DNA of 64,000 nucleotides, taken from contig AP031357.1 of assembly GCA_037833965.1 (NCBI GenBank), forward strand, positions 6,344,001 through 6,408,000, given 5' to 3'. Position 1 is the stretch's first letter; each line of letters starts with the position of its first letter. Below the pieces are notes generated by a model. The model saw only the letters and a list, made by a program, of their open reading frames with translations. It did not search any database and was not told where the DNA came from. Made by a program: the position numbers and the translations under genes. This document shows positions 11,891 through 22,821 of this stretch, piece by piece. The DNA comes from Marchantia polymorpha subsp. ruderalis. Its lineage: Eukaryota > Streptophyta > Marchantiopsida > Marchantiales > Marchantiaceae.

Positions 11891-12414
11891 CGAATCTTGA
11901 CCAAGCTTGACCCTACAACATGAGATGGCTTACTTTCTCATGATACACTTATCTATTAAAAAGGATCAACAATTTGACAGGTCTGACTATCTACATGGAG
12001 AAACTGAGAAGAAAGTCTTTCTGTGGTCTAGGCTCCAGGTGAAACTCAAGACTCCTTTCTATCTCCTGGAAATAATTGTCCCCCCATATATTCGTGTCAC
12101 TCCTTTTTATTTTCTAGTTTTATTTTATATTTATATGTGAACTATTGTTAGTACTTAAAATATTTGAAACATTTTCCATGTCTTATCCAAATTTCAACTT
12201 GAGCATATTTTATTTATAACTTAGAAGGTATCGCTGGCGGCTGATCTAAGTTGCGCCAGCTGGCATCTAGAAGTATTTTCTTACATAAACGCATAAATTC
12301 ACAATATCTGCTTTTTACCTCTCTTATATACGTACTAAATTTTGAATTATTATAAAAAAAATTCACTAATCCTCTCATTTATTTTTCGCTACAATTGCAT
12401 TTATTTCTTATAGT
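11891..12414. other. Remnant of AT-rich host DNA between S1 and S2
   Basis: Bounded by the S1 duplication on the left and by the ATAGT duplication of S2 (12410-12414) on the right. A 77-codon frame at 11907-12140 has no support. Nothing else seen. Confidence 0.6.
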
Positions 12415-13359
12415 TGTAATAACCCACTAAAGGCTAAAACTGCAATATAGTGGTAGAAAGGTCGAACCCACAGGGACAGAGGAACACACAGGGTACAAAG
12501 TGTCACGTTTAACAAACTATTGAGGAGTTTGAATTCTCAGGCGACTGTCACTCCCAGAAATACTGCAAGTGTCCACTCGGAGCGCACTCGGAGGTCGCAC
12601 AGTGCAGCGTAACACACACACACACACACCTGAAACTACAGAAACACAATCCAGAGATCCGTTAGGACCTCGACTCAAGATTTCAGGGGGAAGGTCTCTC
12701 AAGAGTGCACTCAACGAAGCTGCGGGTAGTGACTCCCAACTCCGGCTTTTACAACACTTCCACTAGCTTGCTGCTAGCGTAGGAAACCCGGTTTGGACTG
12801 CCTACTTCGGATCGAAGTCACTCATACGCAGTGAACAACACTCTCAACTCACAAAACGCGCAGAGAACACAAGTCCGCACTGAAGGACTCACTGAGAAAC
12901 ATTCCAGTAACACACCATAACAGTCTATTGAAGAGTTTGAATTCTTAGGCACTTGTCATTCCCAGAAATACTACAGGGGTTACCTCACAAGCACCTGCTG
13001 CAGCGTAACCTGAATTTACAACCAAGGCTTGCACGAAGTAGCAAAACTTCACTTTGGCATTCAGGGGAAAAATCCCGAAGGAGTACAATCAGGAACAAAC
13101 ACTCGAAGGTGTAGGGGCGAAACTATTCAAGTATCTAACTAATCATTGGCTCTGAGCATCGGCAGTCACCCGCAGGTGAAGATCCGAACTACTCAAGTCT
13201 CTAACCAATGTACTAGCTCTGAACATTCGGCCGAAGGCCTTCAGCTACACGATGCGGATCGCTAAGGTGTAGCTCCTCTTGCGTGGTGACAGAACTAAGG
13301 ACACAAACACGCAGAGAAAATGAGTTCCTGATCTGCAATTCTGATGTTGGGAAAGATCC

Positions 13360-13388
13360 CAAGGCAAGACGCCTGGAACTACTTTATA
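13360..13388 (-). promoter_or_regulatory. LTR TATA box and inverted repeat (S2)
   Basis: On the minus strand TATAAA (13388-13383) is followed by CCAGGC-GTCTT-GCCTTG (13376-13360). The inverted repeat has one C/T mismatch at the second pair, an intermediate between the family A form (A-T) and the family B form (C-G) at the same pair. Confidence 0.6.
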
Positions 13389-13553
13389 CCTTCTAAATCC
13401 TAACTAGCACTACACTGCACTATGCTATGCGCCTGCACGGAACCACGCTACACTACACTCCGCGGAACCTGTGCTTCGCCTCCTGCTCGACGGACTGCCG
13501 CGCACTAACTCCCTACCCTGCCAATCTTCCGCTCGACTGCGCAGTCCCAAACG

Positions 13554-13802
13554 CTACAACGCCGCGGACACCTCCGCCTCGAGGGTGGACATGGCATCCC
13601 GCGCCTTCGACAGAAAAGAGTCTAACTTCTTCGCCACCTTCCTCCGACTCCTACTGTCACCTGACAACAACCCGGCTGCACGAAGCTCCAACTCACGCAG
13701 TGTGAGTTTCTCCTGCGCCGCCACTTCCCAGTGGGCATAGCCCTTGAGACAGTGGGCGACTCGCCTCGCCATCTTCTCCTTCGTGCGATCTGCCGATTTC
13801 AC
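13554..13802 (-). pseudogene. U3 ORF remnant in S2 (C-terminal part)
   Basis: About 80 codons matching the C-terminal domain of the U3 protein (RRVAHCLKGYAHWEV, EKLTLRELELRAAGLL, SGDSRSRRKVAKKL). The N-terminal part has been deleted, and a CAG-to-TAG nonsense change ends the frame before the usual C-terminus. Non-functional fragment. Confidence 0.8.
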
Positions 13803-13901
13803 TCTGTTTTGATGTACCGAAGGCTATTTACACTGCTGCCGCGGTATAGTTTTCCAAAAATGTTTTAATTTCCTCAAAAATACCAAAAGCGGGGTACCAC
13901 A

Positions 13902-14137
13902 ATAGTGTGTCTATCTATTTTCATTTTTCAAATCAAATCATGTGGAATATTGACCATAAATTAAACCTTCAAAATTCTTCTGGAAGAAAACATTATAACC
14001 TACCAACTTTTTTCGGTGTTAGCACATATGCACGTGGTAATAAACTTGTTACCTTGAACTTCAACAATGATATTAATGATTATCAAAGATAGTTACTGGA
14101 CATTGAGAACTAGGAGTCCGCTAGTTTCATGTTGCGA
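13902..14137. other. Remnant of AT-rich host DNA between S2 and S3
   Basis: 236 bp between the right ATAGT duplication of S2 and the left TGCGA duplication of S3 (14133-14137). A 61-codon frame is present, without recognisable similarity. Confidence 0.6.
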
Positions 14138-17100
14138 TGTAATAACCCACTAAAGGCTAAAACTGCAATATAGTGGTAGAAAGGTCGAACCCACAGGGAC
14201 AGAGGAACACACAGGGTACAAAGTGTCACGTTTTAACAGACTATTGAGGAGTTTGAATTCTCAGGCGACTGTCACTCCCAGAAATACTGCAAGTGTCCAC
14301 TCGGAGCGCACTCGGAGGTCGCACAGTGCAGCGTAACACACACACACACACACCTGAAACTACAGAAACACAGCCCAGAGATCCGTTAGGACCTCTACTT
14401 CAAGATTTCAGGGGGAAAGTCTCTCAAGAGCACACTCGGCAAAGCTGCGGGCAGTGACTTCCAACTCCGGCTTTTACAACACTTCCACTAGCTTGCTGCT
14501 AGTGTAGGAAACCCGGTTTGGACTGCCTACTTCGGATCGAAGTCACTCAGACGCGGTGAACAACACTCTCAACTCACAAAACGCGCGGAGAACACAGGTC
14601 CGCACTGAAGGCCTCGAGCTTCTTCGCTACCTTCCGCCGACTCCTACTGTCGCCTGACAACAACCCGGCTGCGCGCAATTCAAACTCACGCAGTGTGAGT
14701 TTCTCCTGCGCCTTCACTTCCCAGTGGGCGTAGCCCTTGAGACAGTGGGCGACTCGCCTCGCCGTCTCCACCTTCGTGCGATCCGCCTCCTTCCTGCGAT
14801 CCTCTTCAATCGTCACTAATTGCGATTCGGCTTCAGCACGTTGCGCTCTCAATTCGCCACACTCTGACTGCAAACTGCGGATTAATTCTTCATCCGCCTG
14901 CCGTGCGAGCTGACATTGTTCCAACAACCGCGTCTGTCGCACGAGCTCCTCTGACAAAATCCGATTCTGGGCCTGCTCAGAATCGAGTGCTTCCTTGACC
15001 TTCACCTGCTCCTTGGTGAGCTCGCCCAGTTTCTCATCCTTCATCTTCTCGGAGTGCTTGTAGAATTTCTGATTAAGCTTGTACTGTCCCCACAAGCACT
15101 CATGCTTCTCCTTCAAGTCCCTCAACTCCTGGTCCACTCTAGCTAATAGCTTGCTGGTATGGACTTTAGTGCGAGTCCGCCTGCGCACTAACTCGATGTA
15201 AGACCCCGGCTGGAGTGGGTCGGCGTATTTATCGACCTTGCGATCCAAGTACCGCAGCAACGGAATCACCTGCTCAGAGAGCGCCGCCGCCGGCGCTCCA
15301 ACAATTTCCTCCTCCTCCTCCTCGGTGTCTTCTGCTCCTGACATCTCTTCCGTGGAGCCTCCGTCGTCATCATCCGAGTGGAGAATTTCAGTCGCCATTG
15401 ATTGTGTCGGCGACTGCCCCGAGTGGGGCTGCACGTCCTCGACGTGTGCTGTCTGCGAAGGCACGGCTGCAGCCTCGCTGCTCGTCGCCAAAATGTCTAA
15501 GGCGGAAGGCGAATGTATCCGAGCGGCATCCCTGTCGCTCGCTGGTTGATTGCCTACCGCATTCTCTCTGTCGCCGTCGTTCGTCGCCGAAGGCGATTGA
15601 GCGGAAGGTGGCTGCGCGGGGTTGGATTGCGCATCGCGCATCGAGATTTCATCCCGCGGACAGTCACTCCGCTCCTCCGTCTGCTGCTCCCTCGATCGGT
15701 CCGTGGGGGCTGTGCCCGGCCCGTGCGCAGGCGCATTTACCGGCGCCTTGTCCGCCGCAGGCGTAGCGCCGCGGACACCTATCGCCGAAGGCGACATGGC
15801 CGGGGGCCGCACGCCCGATGTTCCTTGGCCTATAGGCCCTACCGCCGAAGGCGCATCTATCGGCGGACTTCCCGCCGATGGTGCGGCCTCCGCACGCTCT
15901 CTGCTCATATCTCCTCGGCTCGAAGGCCCTGGCGCCGAAGGCGCAAATTGCGGCGCGTGGTGCGCCGGAGGGTCTGGCCCCGAGGGCCGGTGTCTCGTAG
16001 GCGGTTCTTCCGCCGGCTCCTTCCCCTTCCTGCGTTGGAACGGGGGTGATTCTTGCCTATGCACAGGCGGCACGTGCGGAGGTGCCCTGTGCACAGGCGA
16101 CCTGTGCACAGGCGAGCGCCTGTGCACAGGCGGACTGCTCCTTCCCACGCGTAAGCGTAGATCCACGTCCACTTGTGTTCGCCGATCCGCGGAGGCTCGT
16201 CCGTCCGCGGAGGTTTGCCTGTGCGCAAACGGAACATCTGTCCGCATCGCACGTGGTAACTCCGGAGGCCCTTGGCCCGTAGGCGGCCTATCTCCCGACG
16301 AGGTTGCAGCGTGGCCCGTCTCTCGTGCGGTCGTCCGCGCTCCCTCTCGCCTCTCTGGCGACGCACTTCCTATCTCTGTCGCAATCGTCGCCGTGTCTGC
16401 ACTGTCAGCTGGTAACACCAGTCTGCGTGCCTTCTGCTTCGGCCGGCTGTATGGCTCGCACAGCGGCCGCGGTCGAATGTGAGCAGAGAGTTCTTGATGC
16501 TGCTCCTCTTCAGACTCTTCCCTCCATCGCCGCTTCCGCGGCACTCGCGCTGCAGGAGTGTGTCTCCCTTCGTCCCTCCGTCTTGATGGGGTAGAAGTCG
16601 GTGACTCCTCTGCATCAGTGTCGACCTCGTTCTCCCGCACATACTTCCCGGGATGGTCGATGGACAATGGCGGAAAATGTTCAAGCTCCGCCGCTGTCAA
16701 ACAATTCCGCTGTCGATAAAAATTGATGAGGAAAGGAGAAAGATGGTTTAGAGTTCCCCCCTTCTCCTCAAACGCGTGCTGTCGCATCACCCTGTGCAGG
16801 ATGCTCGCCCAGTGAATTGGAGTTCCCTCGATGACGCATTCCACAAAAGAGACCTGCCACAATGTGATGTAGCAGGCGCGGTGCGGCTGCAGTAATTGCA
16901 TCAGCGCCGCGGACAGAGTCCGGCGAAATCGATCTTTGTAATCACGGGTCCTGTACCCATTCTTGGTAGACCTCCCGGTCTTGAACAGCTCCACAAATTG
17001 CGCCTCTTCTTGCTTGGTCACCTTGATGCTCTCGCTGTCGAAAAGGAGATGCCCTGGCATGCCAGCACATCTTCCCAACGCCTGCGCCCAATCTTGGACT

Positions 17101-18804
17101 GTCCACCGGTCAACATGCGGACGCAATCCGCGCGAGGGTGGTCCCTGTGGCTCTAGCCACTCGCGCACCATATTCGCGCAGATGTAATTCCATCCCCATA
17201 GTAAGAAATCGAGCTTTCTTGCTATTAAGCGCTCTTCGAAAGCGCGCAGCCCGTTCTGCGGCAGGCGAAGTGGCACCATCCGCAATCTGCTCGGTCTCGT
17301 CATTGCGTTCCTGGGGTTCGCTCGCCCGCTCATTCTACTTCCACACTGTCCGCGTTTCTTTCTCTCTCGGCAAACTCTAATCGCTCTCAATTCCAAATCA
17401 CGCGCACTCACTTCTCCCTCAATCAACAAGAAATCTCCTGTGTGACGACGTCGAGAATGGTCCGCAGCCAGCAGATGGATGCGCGCAGCGCGCACAAGAG
17501 ATTGGAATCGCGAATTCAAGAATGGGACGTTCTCCGCCGCCCGGTCGAAGGTCATGGTCGGCTCTTGGTCGTGAAGAACGTCTCACTTGATGGCCGCGCC
17601 GGCTGTACGCTGGAACGGTCTTCGCTCTCACGCGCGGCTTCACGCTCCGCCGTCGTCGATTAAACTCTCACGCTCGAATTGGCGGATTTGAACTCCGCGA
17701 GCGTGTCACCCTGTGGACATGGGGACGTAGCGCCGAAGGCGAGTTTTCCGCCTTGCGCGGTACACTTGTTCGTACCGCCCCTCGGCCAATCTCCTTCTGC
17801 CTTGACGCGTGTGTCCGCATGTCGGACAAAAATTCAACTCCTGCCTGTGCGCAGGCAGGGGCCTCGGCGGTTTTCTCCGCCGGCGCGGAACTTGAACATC
17901 CTCCTGTGCACAGGCGTTCGCCTGTGCGCAGGCGAATTCCGTCCGCGGCGCTGCGCTGGCGCGGAAGGCGTTGACCGTGGTCAGCCGTCTCCGTCCAGAC
18001 TGTCCGTTCCTTGTCTCTCCGTCGGTGCTTCCACTGCCGCAACTCCGTCCGTCCAAGAGCGCATCCACCCGTGCCGTCCGCACGGTCCGTACCTGTTGGA
18101 TTACTCTGGCGGCTCTTCCGACGTACGCGGCGCTGCGCTAGCGCGGAAGGCGCCGTACACTTTCTACCTCACAAGGCGCATTTCTAGGGCCCAAGGCGGA
18201 TTTTCTCCGCCGACGCCGAAGTGCCTGTGCCCAGGTGTACGCCTGTGCGTAGGCGGACTTCGCGCCTTCCCTAACCCTACTTTGCCTGTGCACAGGCGAA
18301 CGCCTTCGTCCGCGCATAGGACCAAACTTGAATCCCCCTTCCGCGTAGGCGGAATTCGCGCCGGTGGCGAACTCCTTCCGCCGTAGGCGACCGCCTCCGT
18401 TTCTTCCAGTAGCGATAACTCCCTAAGTCCTCGTCCGTTCCAAGCGTTCTTGGGCTCGTTAGAATCAGCGCGTCGAGCTCTTTCCAACGGGACCCTAACT
18501 TGGTCAAGGCGCCCAAGGGTTGACCTAATTACGGGGGCTTCCCTACAGCCGCGGACGCAACCTCCGAAGGCGAGTTTTGCGCCGTGCGCCGTAGAGATCC
18601 TAACTGCGGAGCTCGCAGGGAGGGTGGTGCCTGTCCTTACTGCGGCACCCCAAATCCCAGATTCTACAAGATCCCTCGAGAATTCCCGCGATCTTCCGGA
18701 TTCACTCTGTTTTGATGTACCAAAGGCTATTTACAATGCTGCCAGGGTACAGTTTTTCAAAAATGTTTTAATTTCCTCAAAATTGCCAAAAGTGGGGTAC
18801 CACA
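14138..18804 (-). mobile_element. Solo LTR S3, family B, nearly complete
   Basis: Minus-strand LTR from TGTGGTACCCC (18804) to GGGTTATTACA (14138), with perfect duplication TGCGA at 14133-14137 and 18805-18809. Its length, 4667 bp, equals the 5398-bp 5' LTR of element B minus one 731-bp deletion, so there is no other net indel; the sequence is otherwise almost identical to B. The deletion removed the last part of the U3 ORF, the TATA box, R and part of U5, joining the two sides at a shared CCTT. S3 therefore has no LTR promoter. A solo LTR with intact duplication is the usual product of recombination between the two LTRs of a full element. Confidence 0.95.
14574..17555 (-). pseudogene. U3 ORF in S3, C-terminus replaced by U5 sequence
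   Basis: A 993-codon frame from ATG 17555, matching the 1045-residue U3 protein of B along the extension, the N-terminal domain, the PVHR/PSA-rich middle, the RYLDRK block and the coiled coil. At KKLEAF the 731-bp deletion joins it to U5, adding about ten unrelated residues and a stop, and losing the last 60 or so residues. The inner conserved ATG is at 17303-17301. The LTR promoter region is gone, so expression is unlikely, though the frame is otherwise open. Confidence 0.8.
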
Positions 18805-18844
18805 TGCGAATTGAAATTTGAGGCTTCAATTTCCGAAGCTAACA

Positions 18845-18875
18845 TGTGGTAACACACTTTTTGTTTTTTTTGCAG
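18845..18875 (+). promoter_or_regulatory. 3' splice-site-like start of the family A LTR
   Basis: The LTR opens with a long T-rich run ending TTTTTTTTGCAG, a close match to a plant polypyrimidine tract and acceptor AG (18874-18875). Copies are at 28208-28209, 38452-38453 and 44234-44235. The 3' LTR copy would be the relevant one for splicing into the U3 ORF of the genomic RNA. Family B lacks the long T run. Confidence 0.35.
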
Positions 18876-19039
18876 AATTTAAACAATTTTAGAAAACTAG
18901 TACCGAAGCAGTGTTTGTAGTTAGAAGAGGGTACGTTAAATAGAGTGGATTGATGAGATCGTCACGAGGACACAAAGAATCACGTAGTCGGATGTACCAA
19001 CGCCAATGTCTTCGGCGCCTTCGGCAAAAGCTCCTTTTC

Positions 19040-19104
19040 TGAGGTGTCTCTACTCACGCGCCTCCAGCGTATAAGGAAGCTACGCTTCCGGCGCAGACAC
19101 CTCA
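19040..19104 (+). repeat. Conserved foldback in the family A U3 leader
   Basis: TGAGGTGTCT (19040-19049), GCGCC (19058-19062) and GGAAGC (19075-19080) pair in order with the contiguous block GCTTCC, GGCGC, AGACACCTCA (19084-19104) around a TAC loop: 21 pairs, with unpaired bases only on the 5' side. The same arrangement is in A2. In the A1 3' LTR one C-to-T change leaves a G-U pair. Confidence 0.6.
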
Positions 19105-20203
19105 GGAGGAGGTTTTGCTAAAGACATCAGGAGAAGGGCCCGGACCTCTAAAGGCATCCGACCATGAGTGCGCCTTCGGCGAAGCGCCGCTAGCGCGGAA
19201 AGGGGAAACCTTCATAACAACGGGGATACACGGTAGATCCAGTTGGTTGAAGTTGCATTAGAAAGAGCTCGGGACGCTCGTTCTAACCAGCCCAAGAGCG
19301 TCGGAGATGGATCAGGAATGGAGAAGTTATGAGCGTCGGAAAACTCGTAGCCGGACATGCGCCGTTCGCGCTAGGGTTCACAGCCGGAAAGGATTCCCGT
19401 ACGCCCTCGGCGATGCGCCTTCGGCGGAATCACGCGCTCATAGGAGGAAACCAACTCAGAGTCGGAAGCGCCTTTGGCGGCTGTTCATGGAAGGAAAGCG
19501 CCGGTCGGATGTACGCCTCCGACGTGGCGCTGACGGCCGGATGCGCTGGCATAAGTTGCGCTGGCGGATATGCGCCGACAGCAACGGACGAGGCATAAAG
19601 GACAAAATAAGCGGCACGACTGCGCGCCGGCGTAATTTGCTCCGACTGGATGTACGCCTCCAGCAAGGCGCCGACGGATAATGAACGCACCAGCGGCGAC
19701 ACGCCTCCGGAGAGGGGCGGGTTAGGAAAAGACAACAGGGCCGACGTATACCCTGCAGCGGACTCGAGTCCGGAAGGTGGCAGCAGCGGGAGAATTCAAC
19801 GTTTAAGCATGCAAATGCGCGCAGTGCGGAGACGTGAATTCGCGCATGCAAAGGGCGAACCGTTAAGCCGTATAGCCGGCTGTGTACGTTGTAACCAGTA
19901 AGAACGTTGGACGTTCTTGAAATCGGAGAAGAAAAGACTGCGCTCCAGTCTCATTCTCACATTCTTGACTTTGCGATTTCCAGTTTCCAAGATTACGCGC
20001 AAGGGCGGAGCGACCTGCAGTGAGAGTAGAGAGTGCGGAGACGAGTTGCGCAAGGATCTTGGCGGACCTTGAAAGAATTGCGAGTAGCGACCTTGAGCTT
20101 GAGCGCCGAGAGAGTGAGCAGTCAGAGCTTGAACGGCAGACGCGCAGTGGCGATTGTGAAAGAGTGAGCAAAAGGGAGAACGTTTGTGTGTGAAGGCAAC
20201 GCA

Positions 20204-22648
20204 ATGTCGAAGGTTCCCCAGCTGCGAGTGTCTCCACTCAGGGTGCCGCAGATCGGTCTACGCGCATTTCAAGATGTGCTGCTGAGGCTGAAGCTCGATT
20301 TTCTCCTATGGGGGTGGAACTGGACATGTCCGGAGATGGTGCGCGAGTATCTGCAGGAGAGACACAAGCCTTCTCGCGGATTCCGCCCACACCCAGAGAG
20401 ATGGGACATTTGCAACTGGGCGCAGGTGTTGGGCAGGTGTGCCGGCGAGGAAGGGGATCTCCTCTTCGAGGCCGATAGCGTGAAGGTGTACCATGAGGAA
20501 GAAGTCTCTTACAATGAGCTCTTCAAAGTTGCCAGACATCCCAAGAACGGTTTCCGGACACGGGATTACAAGGATCGATTGCGGAGAAATGTCGCGACGG
20601 CATTGCTGCAGATATTGCAGCCGACCAAGACCGCTTACATGCATGGTTGGCAGGTAGAGTTTGTGGAGCTAGTGTTGTCAGGAGCTCCGGTGCATTGGGC
20701 ACGGCTCCTGTGGAAGGTGACGCGCCAACATGCGCAAGAAGAGAAGGGAAGAACCCTCAATCATCTATCGCCTTACTTAATCGTGTTTTACCGGGCGATG
20801 GGATGTTTGACAAATGCTGAGAAAACACGGTTTCCGCAGCTGACCCGGACTTATCCAGGTAGATATTCGAGGGAGGCCGAAGTAGACACGGATCCGGACG
20901 AGGAACCTGCCAGTACGCCTCCGGCTCCGGCCCCAGCAAGAGCAGCAGAAGAACGTCGAAGTGAGCGCATTCCGCGGAAGCGGAAGTGGGATGAGAGACC
21001 GGAGGACAGGCAGCCGGAAGTGCCAGCTGCGCCGACTCGTGGTCGGCCCACCCCCGAGCCTCACAGTCGACCAAAACAGAGGGCACGCAAAATGCCAACT
21101 GGTACTGAGGAGACCGGGCGAACTCCGACCCGGCGGAATCTCACACAGGAAGAGATAATCGCTCAGATTCTAGGGAAGACGGCAGATACCTCTGCACAGA
21201 AGGCACCACGGCCTTCGGGAGAAGATGGACGGACTGACAGCCGGCCGACTGCGAGTCGGATGACTGAAGGCCGACAAGCGGAAGGAAGGCCAACTGAACG
21301 GCGCGTTGAACCGGACAGCAGGCCGGAAGCAGAAGAGAGTTTGGCTGACGAGCCAACAATCCTCAGAGGGTCGTCTTCGGCGGAAGGCACTTCCGGGAGA
21401 ACGCCACCAGCAAGCAGGCCAAGTGAAGTCAAGACGCGCAGGGTGTATCCGACTCCCAGTCGGACAACTGCTGGTCGGCCGACTGCGAGTCGGACAACAG
21501 AGAGTCGGCCGGATTCGCCGACTGCGAGACAGATGGGGCCAACGACCAGTGTGCGGACGCCTTCGGCGGACGCACCCTCAACAAGGACACCTTCCGCGCA
21601 GATTGCGCCGGAAGGGCAGGCAGCAGAAGCGGGCGGTGCAAGAATGACAAAAGTCACTGCGGCGTCGACCCCTTCACAAACCGAAGATCGAGCCGGAACA
21701 GGGGCTCAAGCAGTGGGATCTCCCACTGCCCTGGATATTTTAGCAGGCAGTGGAGCAGCAGTCGCAGCGGAAGCTGCTGCGCGCCACAGTTCCAGGGAGT
21801 CGCCAAGGGATTCGGTGGCGACTGAAATCCTCGAGACTGAGGATGAAACGAGCTCGGAAGAGCAAGAAGCGGATTCGGTGCAGAAAACGCCAACAGGGGT
21901 GCTGTGCGAACAGATAGTTCCACTCCTGCGATATCTGGATCGCAAGACATCCAAATACGCAAGTGCTTTAAAACCGCAGTCTTATGTGGAGACTATCAGG
22001 AGAAGGACGAGGAGCAAGGTGGCAAAGTGGGCCTCTAGGTGCGGAGTATATGTGGATAGGAACACCGCCCTCCGACAACACCTGGCGGTCACACAGAAGC
22101 TATACCAAGCCATGCAGCAGCAGAGGGAGGAGGCGGCGACGAAAAGTCAGGCGGATGCCGAGCTAATACGGGCAAAGATCGAGTCGGAATTGCAGGAGGA
22201 GCGGAGACAGAACCAAGTCCTAGCAGCCGGGCTTGCGCGCCAGACGCGCGCCTTAGAAGAAAGTCAAAGAGCCCGCAAGGAGGATGAGGAGTTGTTGCGC
22301 AACTTGCAATCCGAGTGCTCGGATTTGAGGGCACAACGTGCGGGATTAGAAATGCAGCTGGCCGAGGTGGAGAGCAGCTGCAGGGCGCGAGGAGAGTTGG
22401 CGGCACAGGTGACTCGTTGTCTTAAAGGATACACCCATTGGGAGGTGGCAGCTCAAGAGAGGATCACACTCAAGGAGTTCGAGCTTCGGGCGGCGGCATT
22501 GACGGAAGGTGACAGTCGGAGTCGGCGGCGAGTGGCGAGAAAATTAGAAACCTTCTTGTCGGGTGCGCGCGACACTATGGCGCACTTGCAGTCGGAAGTC
22601 ACCACAGCGCTCCGACGCCTGGGGTTTTGCAGCCGGTCGGAAGACTAG
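20204..22648 (+). CDS. U3 ORF protein, A1 5' LTR
   Basis: 814 residues from ATG 20204 (context GCAATGTCG); an in-frame GTG slightly upstream is not a likely plant start. Residues 1-240 form a conserved domain with LRVPQIGLRAF, LDFLLWGWNW, LGRCAGEEGDLLFE, TRDYKDRLRR and LNHLSPYLIVFYR. A basic and P/S/T-rich middle (about 240-540) follows, then an acidic stretch, a PLLRYLDRKTSKY block near 576, a coiled coil, and a C-terminal HCLKGYTHWEV/EFELRAA domain. It ends about 30 codons earlier than in B because of a TGG-to-TAG change. No membrane segment, so not envelope-like. It is present in every LTR of both families and precedes the TATA box. Function unknown; a nucleic-acid-binding or assembly role is a guess. 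Confidence 0.7.
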   Translation: MSKVPQLRVSPLRVPQIGLRAFQDVLLRLKLDFLLWGWNWTCPEMVREYLQERHKPSRGFRPHPERWDICNWAQVLGRCAGEEGDLLFEADSVKVYHEEEVSYNELFKVARHPKNGFRTRDYKDRLRRNVATALLQILQPTKTAYMHGWQVEFVELVLSGAPVHWARLLWKVTRQHAQEEKGRTLNHLSPYLIVFYRAMGCLTNAEKTRFPQLTRTYPGRYSREAEVDTDPDEEPASTPPAPAPARAAEERRSERIPRKRKWDERPEDRQPEVPAAPTRGRPTPEPHSRPKQRARKMPTGTEETGRTPTRRNLTQEEIIAQILGKTADTSAQKAPRPSGEDGRTDSRPTASRMTEGRQAEGRPTERRVEPDSRPEAEESLADEPTILRGSSSAEGTSGRTPPASRPSEVKTRRVYPTPSRTTAGRPTASRTTESRPDSPTARQMGPTTSVRTPSADAPSTRTPSAQIAPEGQAAEAGGARMTKVTAASTPSQTEDRAGTGAQAVGSPTALDILAGSGAAVAAEAAARHSSRESPRDSVATEILETEDETSSEEQEADSVQKTPTGVLCEQIVPLLRYLDRKTSKYASALKPQSYVETIRRRTRSKVAKWASRCGVYVDRNTALRQHLAVTQKLYQAMQQQREEAATKSQADAELIRAKIESELQEERRQNQVLAAGLARQTRALEESQRARKEDEELLRNLQSECSDLRAQRAGLEMQLAEVESSCRARGELAAQVTRCLKGYTHWEVAAQERITLKEFELRAAALTEGDSRSRRRVARKLETFLSGARDTMAHLQSEVTTALRRLGFCSRSED

Positions 22649-22792
22649 CAAGGTAGAGACAGTAAGCGGAGCAGTCCGGCGCGCAGGAGGCGCAGCACCG
22701 GATCTGCTGAGTGCAGTAGAGTAGTTTGGTTTCGCGCAAATGCTGCGAGTAGTAGATAGGATAGCGTAGTGCTAGTTAGGATCTTTTGAGGG

Positions 22793-22821
22793 TATAAAGT
22801 AGATCAAGGCGTTTTGCCTTG
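22793..22821 (+). promoter_or_regulatory. A1 5' LTR TATA box and inverted repeat
   Basis: TATAAA (22793-22798) followed 6 nt later by CAAGGC-GTTTT-GCCTTG (22805-22821). Transcription should start about 25-32 nt after the TATA box, placing the U3/R border near 22820-22828, at the end of the inverted repeat. Everything upstream, including the long ORF, is U3. Confidence 0.7.

Larger units (their letters stand above)
12415..13901 (-). mobile_element. Solo LTR S2, family B, internally deleted
   Basis: On the minus strand it starts TGTGGTACCCC at 13901 and ends GGGTTATTACA at 12415, with a perfect 5-bp duplication ATAGT at 12410-12414 and 13902-13906. At 1.49 kb it lacks most of U3: the first 100 nt of the LTR are joined to the C-terminal end of the U3 ORF near 13800. 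It keeps a TATA box and the whole R-U5, including both copies of the U5 internal repeat. Confidence 0.93.

Noticed and set aside
15622..16482. Long antisense frames (up to 291 codons) opposite the middle of the family B U3 ORF, also at 49577-50452 and 60771-61646
   Set aside because: They mirror the GC-rich, palindromic P/R/S region; palindromic words keep the opposite strand open too. The other LTR copies are near-identical DNA, so their conservation says nothing about coding.
17679..18386. 235-codon frame opposite the family B U3 leader, also at 47688-48395 and 58882-59589
   Set aside because: It lies in the palindrome-rich non-coding leader, has low-complexity composition, and has no counterpart in family A. 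Three copies are just three near-identical LTRs.
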